This document shows, piece after piece, positions 8,393 through 17,425 of a stretch of 64,000 nt of DNA; positions within the stretch are counted from its first letter, which is position 1, and each line of letters opens with the position of its first letter. Source of the stretch: JAWPMT01 sp965215825 (GTDB lineage Bacteria > Bacteroidota > Bacteroidia > Cytophagales > Cyclobacteriaceae); the NCBI GenBank assembly GCA_965215825.1, contig CBDCEM010000003.1:1302001-1366000 (forward strand), read 5' to 3'. Position numbers and translations under genes: made by a program. The notes under the pieces were generated by a model. That model was not told where the DNA came from. It searched no databases and worked only from the letters and a program-made list of their open reading frames with translations.

Positions 8393-8531
8393 CCTTCTAA
8401 GAAAGTACTGCAAGAAAAATTTGGCATATTGCTGGTCTTTCAACTATGATTGACGTCAGATCCAAATACGGATTCCCTTTATTTACTCGTGCCGCTAAAA
8501 TGTATACCTTGGAAATCACAAGAAGCTCATT

Positions 8532-9458
8532 GTGGCGGACCTTTGGTCTTTTTGGGATTACGTTATTAAGAAGAAAGGTTTCGAACGTAACTTCATGAAT
8601 TCTTTACTGGAGCAAGCCAAGAACTTCTACATCGCTGCGGAATCCAGCCCTGTGAGGTCAAAACCCCTCCTGTATTATTATTCATTCCTCAATTTGTCGA
8701 AACTCATCATCAATCTGGAGAAAGAATATGGTCTGGGTAACTACCTCCATGGTATGGATGCCAAACACAACAATCGGTTCTCACATTCTATTGTGAAGAT
8801 TGTGCCGTTGAAACCGGATATCAAAAATGTGACAGCAGAACTGTTGGCGGTCCTGGATGGTAAGGAGATGTATTCAATGGAAGTGAAAAATTTGAGGAAG
8901 TACTTGCGACATTGTGTAGGTATCCATAGGGCCTATTCTGAGATTTACAATCTGGAGGAAGTATTTTTTAAGCTCAGCAAGAGAAAGATATATCGGAAAG
9001 GTAAGAAACTGGGTGTGAGGTTTGAGGTGTATTGTGATGTAGAAAAACTCTCCTCCCTATTACATAGAGGCTACGGAGTATTTGAAGAAAATGGGCGGTA
9101 CTACTGGCAGGAAGAGGTGGAAATGAACGGGTATACGCCATCTAGAGGGGCCTACTTCGAACTTTCATCAAAATTGCGGGAATTAGGTATCTGGTATTTC
9201 CTGGGACCAGATGGTTATTCACTCTACATTTCATCGCAAAAAAGTTATCGCGAGTCTCCGGAAATGATCATTTACAATGTGATGTTTTTCTTAGGGTCAA
9301 TCACCCGATATCACCCTTATATGTTTGATGAAATCTTTTCTGACAAAGAACAATGGTTAATGAGTGAATTCCTAATCACTCAACCTAAACAATTTCTATA
9401 CCTGGCTTCAGCTAAAGTGCTAGGTCAAGAAATATTAACCTCTTATTCAAATATTTAA
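8532..9458 (+). CDS. YaaC-like protein
   Basis: 308 residues, cytosolic, no membrane segment. The N-terminal part (SKPLLYYYSFLNLSKLIINL, then GLGNYLHGM) has the pattern of the YaaC family known from Bacillus, of unknown function. The best start is GTG at 8532; the frame is closed by TAA about 36 bases upstream and the first ATG at 8595 would cut off the WSFWDYV segment. The gene stands alone: 139 bases after the hydrolase and convergent with the aminotransferase gene, with only 15 bases between stops. Family assignment is by motif only. Confidence 0.65.
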   Translation: MADLWSFWDYVIKKKGFERNFMNSLLEQAKNFYIAAESSPVRSKPLLYYYSFLNLSKLIINLEKEYGLGNYLHGMDAKHNNRFSHSIVKIVPLKPDIKNVTAELLAVLDGKEMYSMEVKNLRKYLRHCVGIHRAYSEIYNLEEVFFKLSKRKIYRKGKKLGVRFEVYCDVEKLSSLLHRGYGVFEENGRYYWQEEVEMNGYTPSRGAYFELSSKLRELGIWYFLGPDGYSLYISSQKSYRESPEMIIYNVMFFLGSITRYHPYMFDEIFSDKEQWLMSEFLITQPKQFLYLASAKVLGQEILTSYSNI

Positions 9459-9473
9459 ATACTAAATAACAAC

Positions 9474-10742
9474 CTACCCGTTCCCACTCAAAACCTGAAT
9501 TGCCTTCACAAAAGCATCTAACTCATCGGTAGTTGTATAGACATTCGGAGTAACCCGTACTCCCTCTACATTGACGCGTTTAATGGCAACAGTCCAGATG
9601 TTGTGCTCGTTCATGAGTCTCTTGGATAAGTCCGAAGGTTCCACATCTTGGATTCCTACATTGCCTATTGCTCCATGCCGCTCCATCTCTTTAGGAGTAT
9701 TTACATTAACGTTGGGAAGATCCCGGACTTTGGAAGTCCAGTAGTCTTGTAGATATTTCAACCGGGCCTCTTTTCGTTTTGTCCCAATCTTATTATGGAA
9801 ATCGATCGCATTTAGAATGGTCAGGTCAGTATGGACCGGGTGAGTGCCAATGTGATTTAATCGGGTAATATCATCTGCCTCCCGAGCCCCCTCTGCAAGT
9901 AATGGTGTGATGTTACTTGCTTTTCCTTTTTTGACGTACAAAAATCCTGCACCAAGCGGAACACTTAGCCATTTGTGTAAACTGGTTCCATAATAGTCAC
10001 AGTCCAGATCTGATATATTGAAATCCAGGTGAGCAAACGCATGTGCTCCATCTACCATCACTTCGACACCTTTGCTGTGGGCCATATCACAGATCTTACG
10101 AACTGGTAGTATTTGACCTGTGATATTCACGAGATGACATACCATAAGTAGTCGCGTTTTCTCAGTGATGGCAGAAGCGTACAGGTCTACAATTTCTTCA
10201 TCAGTATTGGGATGATTAGGGAGAGAAACACGCTTTGCGACAATTCCATGCCGGCTTTCCATTAGTTTGAACTGATTGAGCATGGCTCCATAATCTTGTT
10301 CCGCCATTACTGCTTCATCTCCTTTTTGCCAGGACACACCAGCAATAATCAGGTCCAGAGATTCTGTTGTATTTCGGGTAATGACCAGTTCTTCAGGAGA
10401 ACATCCAGCCATTTCGGCCAGTTGCTCTGTGCTTTTTTTCTTGTTTTCCCATTGTACAGTTCTCATATAATAAGAGCCCTGATAATTGACCTCTCTTACA
10501 TGTTGGATGAAGCTCTCCAGCGTTTCCTCAGGTAGAAAACAGTAGTATCCATTTTCCAGGTTGATGTAATCATCTTTAAGTCGATAACCTTTCCTGATAG
10601 TAGACCAAAATGTTTCGTCGTAAGCTAATTTATAGGGTGCTACATGAGCCTTGGAGGCCACAAGCTGTTCCAGGTGCTGCAGTGTGAATGGAACACCTAA
10701 ACTGAGAGCTGAGAAATTCTTGAGGAATGAGCGCTTATCCAT
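9474..10742 (-). CDS. Class V aminotransferase-fold PLP enzyme, exported
   Basis: 422 residues of the isopenicillin-N-epimerase/cysteine-desulfurase-like PLP family. The PLP-binding lysine is Lys257 in GTSLHKW, with the ring-contacting VDGAHAF (Asp231, His234) upstream. The N-terminus MDKRSFLKNFSALSLG resembles a twin-arginine signal with Lys-Arg in place of Arg-Arg, so the protein may be folded with its cofactor and exported. The substrate is unknown; racemase, lyase or desulfurase activity are all possible in this family. Confidence 0.85.
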   Translation of the reverse strand: MDKRSFLKNFSALSLGVPFTLQHLEQLVASKAHVAPYKLAYDETFWSTIRKGYRLKDDYINLENGYYCFLPEETLESFIQHVREVNYQGSYYMRTVQWENKKKSTEQLAEMAGCSPEELVITRNTTESLDLIIAGVSWQKGDEAVMAEQDYGAMLNQFKLMESRHGIVAKRVSLPNHPNTDEEIVDLYASAITEKTRLLMVCHLVNITGQILPVRKICDMAHSKGVEVMVDGAHAFAHLDFNISDLDCDYYGTSLHKWLSVPLGAGFLYVKKGKASNITPLLAEGAREADDITRLNHIGTHPVHTDLTILNAIDFHNKIGTKRKEARLKYLQDYWTSKVRDLPNVNVNTPKEMERHGAIGNVGIQDVEPSDLSKRLMNEHNIWTVAIKRVNVEGVRVTPNVYTTTDELDAFVKAIQVLSGNG

Positions 10743-10868
10743 GCTTGAAAGATAATTACTTATGTCGGCAATTGGAAGAAGGTCGTGCTGCCTACTCTTG
10801 AAGAATTAACAAAAGCTGGGTTGTGCAAATCCCAGGGCCGCGGGGTACCTTGCTGAAAACAATTGAAT

Positions 10869-11327
10869 ATGAGAGTGCTTTCAATTTGCTGCCTGTTGTT
10901 CATCTCCCAGATATCTCTGGGACAGAACCCTTATGACAATATGACGAACGAGAAGATCCAGAAGATTCTTTATCGTGAAGCACAAGATGTTGAGGGACAA
11001 CTGGGGGCCTGGCAATTCAATTACAGACAACACCAGACGATGATCCTGACAGATGAGAATGCAAACCGGATGCGAATAATGACGCCTGTCATAGAGGAAA
11101 AGGACCTGGAAGAAGAACAATATAAGCTAATGCTGGAGGCTAATTTTGATCGGGCATTGGATGCAAAGTATGCCTTGTTCGATGGGATCGTATGGGCAGT
11201 TTTTACTCATCCGTTGGCTGAACTGGAAGTGGAGCAGTTTAAGAACGCGATGAATCAGGTGATCACGCTGAGTGAAACCTTTGGTACTACTTATAATAGC
11301 ACGGACTTTGTGTTTGGAGGTAATTAA
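10869..11327 (+). CDS. Secreted protein, possibly YbjN/CesT-like fold
   Basis: 152 residues from the ATG at 10869, with a signal peptide (MRVLSICCLLFISQISLGQ). After cleavage there is an alpha/beta protein of about 130 residues with the order: long helix, strand pair (WQFNYRQHQTMILTD), LMLEANF, strand (AKYALFDGIVWAVFTHPL), then a long C-terminal helix. This order is like YbjN and type III chaperone (CesT) folds, but those are usually cytosolic, so the match is tentative. It is followed by 190 bases in which I see no gene. Confidence 0.65.
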   Translation: MRVLSICCLLFISQISLGQNPYDNMTNEKIQKILYREAQDVEGQLGAWQFNYRQHQTMILTDENANRMRIMTPVIEEKDLEEEQYKLMLEANFDRALDAKYALFDGIVWAVFTHPLAELEVEQFKNAMNQVITLSETFGTTYNSTDFVFGGN

Positions 11328-11519
11328 TTAACTGCGAATAAAATCACTCTGTACTGAAACCAGGTTGGCAACGTTATGGATATGGAAGGAATAATTGATT
11401 ACCCTAAGAGGAAGCGGCAAAAAGTAAGCCTCACGTCATAAGATCGAGCCATTGAAACCTTTCTGCTCGGAAAACTGTAGGGAATATGATACTTTTAAGG
11501 AACATTTAAGCGAGGATTT

Positions 11520-12083
11520 ATGCAAATCTTGAGATACGTGTTGGGTTTGATGCTAATGGCAACGTTCATTTCAGCGAACAACCCTGATGAAAAAACAGCG
11601 CCAGCCGACGAAGTAGAGTGGTTATCTTTTGAAGAAGCGTTGAAGCGCAATGAAAAGGAGCCTCGGAAAATTCTTGTGGATTTCTACACAGATTGGTGTG
11701 GCTGGTGTAAGAGGATGGATCGTGATGTGTACTCCAGAGCTGAAATCACCGAATACTTGAACACAAATTTCTATGCAGTGAAATTCAATGCAGAGAAATA
11801 CAAAGAAGACATAGAGTTTCACGGGCACACTTTCAAGTTTGTGCCACCACCACAAGGAGGTAGAAATGGCATCCACGAGTTGGCTTATGCACTCATGAAC
11901 AAAAAAGCCTCCTATCCAATGACGGTGTTCATAGATGAGGAATTGAATCCTTTACAAGCTATTCCAGGATATCAGAAAGCACCTTTTTTCGATACTATTA
12001 TCAAATATATTGGAGGAGATTTGTACAAAAATACGCCTTGGCAGGATTTTCAAAATTCTTATGAAAGTCCGTTAGGTCCCTGA
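11520..12083 (+). CDS. Exported thioredoxin-fold protein
   Basis: 187 residues with a signal peptide (ending near ISAN) and a thioredoxin domain whose active site is WCGWCK (Cys60, Cys63), followed by the cis-proline region SYPMTVFID. The pattern VDFYTDWCGWCKRMDRDVY is that of the DsbD-gamma/YyaL-like thioredoxins that act as thiol reductases in the periplasm of Bacteroidota. A strong intrinsic terminator follows the stop, so it is probably transcribed alone. Client proteins are unknown. Confidence 0.85.
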   Translation: MQILRYVLGLMLMATFISANNPDEKTAPADEVEWLSFEEALKRNEKEPRKILVDFYTDWCGWCKRMDRDVYSRAEITEYLNTNFYAVKFNAEKYKEDIEFHGHTFKFVPPPQGGRNGIHELAYALMNKKASYPMTVFIDEELNPLQAIPGYQKAPFFDTIIKYIGGDLYKNTPWQDFQNSYESPLGP

Positions 12084-12111
12084 TTTTAACTTGGCCATAC
12101 AAAAGAAATTG

Positions 12112-12136
12112 AAAGGGTTTTGCAACCCTTTTTTTT
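12112..12136 (+). terminator. Intrinsic terminator after the thioredoxin-like gene
   Basis: Stem AAAGGGTT (12112-12119) and AACCCTTT (12124-12131) with a TTGC loop, ending in a run of T to 12136. Typical rho-independent terminator. Confidence 0.85.
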
Positions 12137-12181
12137 GTGACTAGTCATTTAAGAAATGCACGATCAGAATAAACGACGATA

Positions 12182-12862
12182 ATGAAAAAAATATTTGCAT
12201 ATTCCTTTAGCCTTATTTTCCTTTTGACAGCAGTAGTTGCTCAAGACAGGGATACTCGGAAACTTAAGTCTTTTTCTTCCATATCCGTTGGAGAGGCCAT
12301 TGATGTTGAAATAAAAGCGGGCAACGAGGAAAAAGCCGTTGTTGAAGTGGACGGAACCAGCCCGAATAATGTGCTAACAGAAGTTTTTGGTGATCGACTA
12401 AAAATAAGAATGCGTCAGGGCAATTGGAGAAACGTCAGCGTAAGGGTTTATGTAACCTACAAGTCGTTGGAAGAAATAGATGTGTCTTCCGCGGCAGACC
12501 TTACTTCCGATGGTCCGATCAAATCCGATCAATTGGATATTGAAGTAAGCAGCGCCGGCGATGTGGATGTTGAGGTAGATGTGGATGAACTGGAAGTTCG
12601 CGTTAGCAGTGCAGGTGATCTGACCATTGAGGGTCGTGCTCGCGAGCAATACGTAAAAGTGAGTAGTTCTGGTGATTATGACGGTTACGACCTGGAAAGT
12701 GAAGTAGCAGAAGTGGATGCCAGTAGCTCAGGTGATGCTCGCGTCTTTGTAACCAAAGAATTAGAAGCGGATGCCAGTAGTTCAGGTTCCGTGTATTACC
12801 GTGGTAACCCAACAAAAGTATATGCAGACTCAAGCAGTGGCGGTCGGGTTAGAAAGTCATAG
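12182..12862 (+). CDS. GIN-domain (DUF2807) secreted protein
   Basis: 226 residues with a signal peptide ending near VVAQ. The rest is a repetitive beta-helix of the putative autotransporter-adhesin-head/GIN type, common in Bacteroidota: the start DTRKLKSFSSISVGEAIDVEI is the typical entry strand, and turns of the form SSAGD or SSSGD recur about every 20 residues (at least six times between about residues 100 and 215). It is probably a periplasmic or surface protein; no catalytic residues can be named. It is followed by a terminator hairpin. Confidence 0.85.
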   Translation: MKKIFAYSFSLIFLLTAVVAQDRDTRKLKSFSSISVGEAIDVEIKAGNEEKAVVEVDGTSPNNVLTEVFGDRLKIRMRQGNWRNVSVRVYVTYKSLEEIDVSSAADLTSDGPIKSDQLDIEVSSAGDVDVEVDVDELEVRVSSAGDLTIEGRAREQYVKVSSSGDYDGYDLESEVAEVDASSSGDARVFVTKELEADASSSGSVYYRGNPTKVYADSSSGGRVRKS

Positions 12863-12893
12863 ATTCTGATAACAATGCCCTGGCAAAGAGGTT

Positions 12894-12923
12894 AGCCTGT
12901 GTAGATTTGCACAGGCTTTTTTT
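12894..12923 (+). terminator. Intrinsic terminator directly before a start codon
   Basis: Perfect 8-bp stem AGCCTGTG (12894-12901) and CACAGGCT (12910-12917), 8-base loop, then seven T (12917-12923). The ATG of the next gene starts at 12924, immediately after the T run. It can end the GIN-gene transcript and would also cover the ribosome site of the next gene. Confidence 0.85.
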
Positions 12924-13943
12924 ATGCGATTTATCTTATGCTTTTTTGCGTTGTTAATTCTGGCCAGTTGCCTGGATAGCGATGAAACCCGTCGGGACCG
13001 CTTTTTTTTGCAGGGAAATGAATCCCTATCTCTAAAAGACTATGACAAGGCTGTTCACTATTATGATAATGCCATTCGCATTGATCCTGATTTTTCGCTG
13101 GCGTACAACAATAGGGGAGTAGCAAAAATGAACGATGATCGTGCGGCAGAGGCGATTCTGGATTACAATGAGGCCATTGGTATCAATAACCAATACTTTG
13201 AAGCAATAGGCAATCGAGCCTATGCCTATGAGCAGGTTAATAGGTTTGCTTCTTCATTGAAAGATTGGAAAACCCTGATTGAAGTTTTTCCTGATTCCGC
13301 TTTCCTTCACTTGTCTAAAGCAATTGTTTTGACAAAAAGCAGAACTTATTCTGAAGCAGCCGAATCATTTCAGGAAGTCCTGCGGCTAGAGCCTAAAAAT
13401 GATGAAGCGATGGTCAATATGGGTACATTGATGCACTACCAAAAAAGGGATCAGGAGGCGATTGATTGGCTGGATAAAGCCCTGAAACAAAATGCGCAGA
13501 ATGCACATGCATTCAATACCAAGAATCAAATACAGCTAGCAAACGGAGATTTTGTTGGCGCAATGGAGAGCATTGCCAAAGCATTAGAATTGGAACCCGA
13601 AAACCCCTATTTTTTGAATAACCGGGGACTTACATGGATTCAGATGGACTCATTGCAAACTGGAATTGCAGATGTAAATAGAAGTATTTTACTGGATGGA
13701 TCTAATATGTGGGCCTATCGCAACAAAGGGATATACCACTTGCGGAATGGAGATTTTAGTGCTGCCATTCGATACCTGGAGCAAGTCCGGGATTCGGAGG
13801 ACTTTGTCGAAAATGTGTTTGGGTACCTGGGGGAAGCATATTTCCTAAAGGACGAAAAGACGAAAGCTTGCGAAGCCTGGGAAAATGGTGTCAAACAAGG
13901 AGATGAATGGGCGACACAACGTTTTTCATCCACTTGTAATTAA
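12924..13943 (+). CDS. TPR-repeat lipoprotein
   Basis: 339 residues. The signal peptide ends in the lipobox LILASC, so the protein should be lipid-anchored. The rest is a row of about eight tetratricopeptide repeats (for example SLKDYDKAVHYYDNAIRIDP, then DPDFSLAYNNRGVA). Such proteins are protein-binding scaffolds. The ATG at 12924 is the only one that keeps the signal peptide, although it abuts a terminator hairpin. Downstream, an imperfect TTCACT/AGTGAA inverted repeat at about 13967-13989 lies before the convergent gene. Confidence 0.85.
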   Translation: MRFILCFFALLILASCLDSDETRRDRFFLQGNESLSLKDYDKAVHYYDNAIRIDPDFSLAYNNRGVAKMNDDRAAEAILDYNEAIGINNQYFEAIGNRAYAYEQVNRFASSLKDWKTLIEVFPDSAFLHLSKAIVLTKSRTYSEAAESFQEVLRLEPKNDEAMVNMGTLMHYQKRDQEAIDWLDKALKQNAQNAHAFNTKNQIQLANGDFVGAMESIAKALELEPENPYFLNNRGLTWIQMDSLQTGIADVNRSILLDGSNMWAYRNKGIYHLRNGDFSAAIRYLEQVRDSEDFVENVFGYLGEAYFLKDEKTKACEAWENGVKQGDEWATQRFSSTCN

Positions 13944-13990
13944 TCCATTGTACCATCACCTGGAGTGTTCACTGAGATTTTCAAAGTGAA

Positions 13991-14701
13991 TTACTCTTCC
14001 TTTTTCACAAAAATCAGCTGATATAGTGAAGTTAGATGTGAAAACAGTACTGCGGGAACCACAAATCCAGGTAACCATATAAATGGAAAGTAAAACACCG
14101 CAATGTTGGGTTGCTCAAATATCTCTGGGTTGAAGAAATAAGGAGTAGCGCGTACTGCCATGGTGACAATATTGGCCAACATAACAATGCCCCAGAGATT
14201 CCAGACAATGGCAGCAAAGTGACTTTTACTTTTCAATCCCAACATGAACACCGCTGCAAAGGGTGCTGTGATACCCATCAGAATATCGAAATTCGAACCT
14301 TGAAAGGTAAGTTTATGATCCAGCATCCCTTCATTGGCTAGCCACCAAAGAACAAGTTCAACCGGAACCCGGATGATATGAATGAAGGTAAGTATGGTAA
14401 TGGGCAATTTTTGAATCAATTCCCTCGATTTCCTGGTGGAAAAAAGAAGAATAATCGCTAAAGCATTGACAGCAAAAAGAATGAGTAGTCTCGGCGGACG
14501 AGCCTCAAAGTCTTCAAAGAATCCATAAAAAGCCCCGAGGGCCGTAATGAATAACCAGAAAATGATGACAGTACCTACAATCGTGGTAGTGAACTTTGTC
14601 TTACGTGGTGTCGCTTTGTCAATGGCGGCAATAATGAACAGTAGTGTGGCGATCGTAATGGCCACAAACATGTAGGGTATAAAAGCTGGAAGGTCTGGCA
14701 T
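13991..14701 (-). CDS. Integral membrane protein, unknown function
   Basis: 236 residues from the ATG at 14701. About seven hydrophobic segments are visible, beginning FIPYMFVAITIATLLFIIAA, with short charged loops (DKATPRKTK, STRKSRE). No transport or enzyme motif is recognised. A longer reading frame upstream would run into the divergent NUDIX gene and lacks a hydrophobic start, so I prefer 14701. Confidence 0.7.
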   Translation of the reverse strand: MPDLPAFIPYMFVAITIATLLFIIAAIDKATPRKTKFTTTIVGTVIIFWLFITALGAFYGFFEDFEARPPRLLILFAVNALAIILLFSTRKSRELIQKLPITILTFIHIIRVPVELVLWWLANEGMLDHKLTFQGSNFDILMGITAPFAAVFMLGLKSKSHFAAIVWNLWGIVMLANIVTMAVRATPYFFNPEIFEQPNIAVFYFPFIWLPGFVVPAVLFSHLTSLYQLIFVKKEE

Positions 14702-14819
14702 GAGTTTAACAGTACTTAAATGTAAGTAAAAATGATTATTTCCATCGACTACAAGCTTAGGTAGCCATTCAGAATTTTTAAGTCTCCTCTGGCGGGTAAT
14801 TATTATAATTTTGGAATCA

Positions 14820-15455
14820 ATGATCATACAGGAGTTTGTTACAGCGCTGGAGCGTCTGTTGAAAGAAGATTTGCCCGGGGCAGAGGCTCACTATAAAATG
14901 GCCCCTAAACATCGTCCCCGCTTTAAATTGAAGCACGATACACCACCAAGACCGGGAGCGGTTATGATTCTCCTGTATGAAGAAGAAGGTGTCATTCGTT
15001 TCCCATTGATTCAGCGATCTGAATACCGTGGCGTTCACAGTGGGCAAATTGCCCTACCCGGAGGTAAGGCAGAGGATTCAGACAAAGACCTTATCGATAC
15101 GGCTATTCGTGAGGCAAATGAAGAGTTGGGAATCAATCCAAATGAAATTGAGGTAATTGGTAGTCTCACCTCATTTTTTGTGGCGGTCAGTAATTTCCAA
15201 ATATTACCTGTTGTAGCTTATGCCCGCAAATTTCCACGGTTCATTCCAGACCCACGAGAAGTAGCTGGTGTTGTAAATGCAGATCTCAATATGATGATTG
15301 ACCCCCATACTACTAAGGAAAAAGCGATTACTCCCTCGGAAGGCATTACATTTGACGCACCCTATTATGACTTGAATGGAAATGTTGTATGGGGCGCAAC
15401 TGCAATGATGCTTAGTGAATTTGTAACCCTAACCAGAAGAATTTATGGTAAGTAA
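14820..15455 (+). CDS. NUDIX hydrolase, CoA-pyrophosphatase type
   Basis: 211 residues from the ATG at 14820 (an in-frame TTG at 14811 is also possible). The segment HSGQIALPGG just before the NUDIX box is typical of the NudL/coenzyme A pyrophosphatase group, and the box itself, with REANEEL holding the metal-binding glutamates, is at about residues 81-105. The likely role is hydrolysis of CoA or its derivatives. The 3' end overlaps the start of the DUF819 gene by 11 bases, so the two are probably co-translated. Confidence 0.88.
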   Translation: MIIQEFVTALERLLKEDLPGAEAHYKMAPKHRPRFKLKHDTPPRPGAVMILLYEEEGVIRFPLIQRSEYRGVHSGQIALPGGKAEDSDKDLIDTAIREANEELGINPNEIEVIGSLTSFFVAVSNFQILPVVAYARKFPRFIPDPREVAGVVNADLNMMIDPHTTKEKAITPSEGITFDAPYYDLNGNVVWGATAMMLSEFVTLTRRIYGK

Positions 15456-16677
15456 TGATGCGGTGATCTTCGGATTACTCATGTTGGTGCTTGGACTTGT
15501 TTTTACCACCTCTGCTAGTAATAAACCAGGCTGGAAAAGATTTTATTCGGTAGTTCCTGCAGTTTTGGTTTGCTACCTGGTACCTTCTTTATTCTCCACT
15601 TTTGGTTTGATCGATATTTCCGAATCAAGGCTGTACTTCGTGGCTTCACGGTACTTGCTCCCTGCCAGTTTGGTATTATTGACACTGAGTGTAGACCTCA
15701 AGGAGCTGCTAAAACTTGGCCCGAAAGCATTGATTATTTTCCTGACAGGCACCGTGGGCATCATGTTGGGAGGACCCATTACACTATTGATATTTTCTGT
15801 TATTCCTCAGGATATCATTGCCCTGCCGCCCATCGAAGAAATGTGGCGAGGACTTACAACTGTGGCGGGCTCCTGGATCGGAGGAGGTGCTAACCAGGCT
15901 GCAATGAAAGAAGTGTTTGAAGTGAGCAATGACCTTTTCGCGAAGTTTGTAACTGTCGACATCATCGTTGGAAATATCTGGATTGGGACATTGCTGGTTG
16001 GTGTAGGGTACAACAAGAAGATCAATAAATTTCTCAAAGCGGATGAGAGCTCCATCGTGACGTTGAAGGAAAAGATGGAAAACTTTCAGCAACGGGTGAC
16101 ACGAGTGGCTACAACAAAGGATTTGATGAACATCTTGATGGTAGGATTTGTAGCCACGGGAATAGGTCATTTTTTAAGTGATATCATCGCCCCGGCAATC
16201 AAGGAAAACTTTCCGGCTCTTGAGCAATACAGTTTGACTTCAGGATTCTTTTGGCTGGTGGTAATAGCGACAACCATTGGGCTGGGCATGTCTTTTACTC
16301 GATTTCGTGACCTGGAAGGAGCAGGAGCTTCTAAGGTAGGTTCTGTTTTTGTCTATGTGCTGGTGACCACTATAGGCATGCAAATGGATTTGTTCGCCAT
16401 TTTTGAAAACCCGGGACTCTTTCTTGTGGGTGTGACCTGGATGATGATTCATGTGGGACTTATGGTGTTGGTGGCCTGGTTGATCAAGGCACCTTATTTC
16501 TTTGTGGGCGTGGGAAGTACAGCTAATGTTGGTGGTGCTGCGTCGGCACCTATTGTTGCGGCAGCTTTTCACCCGTCTCTGGCACCGGTGGGAGTACTGC
16601 TAGCAGTGATGGGTTATGTTGTGGGTACATACGGCGCTTACCTTTGTGGAATCATGATGCAAGCAGTAGGACAATAA
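15445..16677 (+). CDS. DUF819-family membrane protein
   Basis: 410 residues with about ten to twelve transmembrane segments, matching the DUF819 family (YjcL of Bacillus) by features such as GSWIGGGANQAAMKE and GVGSTANVGGAASAPI. These repeated glycine-rich helices resemble those of keto-acid and sodium-dependent transporters, so a transport role is likely, but the substrate is not known. It overlaps the NUDIX gene by 11 bases and is followed after 3 bases by an esterase gene, forming a three-gene unit. Confidence 0.85.
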   Translation: MVSNDAVIFGLLMLVLGLVFTTSASNKPGWKRFYSVVPAVLVCYLVPSLFSTFGLIDISESRLYFVASRYLLPASLVLLTLSVDLKELLKLGPKALIIFLTGTVGIMLGGPITLLIFSVIPQDIIALPPIEEMWRGLTTVAGSWIGGGANQAAMKEVFEVSNDLFAKFVTVDIIVGNIWIGTLLVGVGYNKKINKFLKADESSIVTLKEKMENFQQRVTRVATTKDLMNILMVGFVATGIGHFLSDIIAPAIKENFPALEQYSLTSGFFWLVVIATTIGLGMSFTRFRDLEGAGASKVGSVFVYVLVTTIGMQMDLFAIFENPGLFLVGVTWMMIHVGLMVLVAWLIKAPYFFVGVGSTANVGGAASAPIVAAAFHPSLAPVGVLLAVMGYVVGTYGAYLCGIMMQAVGQ

Positions 16678-16680
16678 ATT

Positions 16681-17313
16681 ATGTCTCAGGAAAAGCACAT
16701 AGAGGTTCAATTGCAGAGCTCTTACCGTACGTTGAATGAGTTAAAGGAAACTACCAAAAGGATTTGGATCGTATTTCATGGTCAGGGTCAACTTACAGAA
16801 TTTTTCCTGAAAAAATTTGAGGTATTGGAGCCAAAAGATCATTTCATTATTGCTCCGCAGGGGCTGTCGAAATATTACTTGAATGGCTTTACAGGTAGGG
16901 TAGGTGCTTCTTGGATGACCAAAGAAGACAGGCTGACAGAAATTGAAAATCAGTTCAGGTACATTGATGCAGTGATAGCAGCTGAAATTAACGATCATCA
17001 TGCTGAGATTGTTCTCCTTGGTTTTTCTCAAGGAACAGCAGCAATGATGCGCTATGCAAAAAATGCCCGACTGAATTTCAATAAAATGATCTTGTGGGCT
17101 GGAACTGTGCCACCAGAACTTACTCCTGGAATGATTGAACATTGGCGCGATTTTGAGGGCCATTTCGTTTATGGCGATGAAGATCAATTTGATAACAATG
17201 GTCAGTTTGATAAGGAACACGAGAAATTTGAGAAGCTTCTTGGTCAGCCTGCTCAGAAACACATCTTTCATGGTAAGCATGAAGTGATTCCAGAATTACT
17301 ACTCGATATTTAG
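16681..17313 (+). CDS. Alpha/beta hydrolase, carboxylesterase/phospholipase-like
   Basis: 210 residues. The opening WIVFHGQGQ gives the oxyanion-hole loop, GFSQG is the serine elbow (about residue 117), and the C-terminal region has GDEDQF (acid) and KHEV (histidine). The pattern is that of small phospholipase/carboxylesterase proteins (YpfH-like). No signal peptide. It starts 3 bases after the DUF819 gene. Confidence 0.82.
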   Translation: MSQEKHIEVQLQSSYRTLNELKETTKRIWIVFHGQGQLTEFFLKKFEVLEPKDHFIIAPQGLSKYYLNGFTGRVGASWMTKEDRLTEIENQFRYIDAVIAAEINDHHAEIVLLGFSQGTAAMMRYAKNARLNFNKMILWAGTVPPELTPGMIEHWRDFEGHFVYGDEDQFDNNGQFDKEHEKFEKLLGQPAQKHIFHGKHEVIPELLLDI

Positions 17314-17425
17314 TTCTTTCGGCTTTGATCATATTTCTTTAATAACCTGATGAAAGTCAGCCAGTATCGTACATGCAATGACCGGTGTGATTCTTAAATT
17401 ACGATAGAACCAAAGAGTACGTGTC

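Noticed and set aside
8499..8600. Possible frameshift or earlier ATG start for the YaaC-like gene
   Set aside because: The frame from the ATG near 8499 stops after about 30 codons and does not join; the GTG frame gives an intact protein.
11328..11519. Possible small RNA or tRNA in the gap
   Set aside because: No tRNA cloverleaf, terminator or promoter pattern could be made out.
13967..13989. TTCACT/AGTGAA inverted repeat as a terminator
   Set aside because: The stem is only six pairs with a long loop and no T run, so I do not call it.
15570..15893. Alternate plus-strand frame within the DUF819 gene
   Set aside because: The DUF819 frame is intact; the other frame has a composition typical of a shadow.
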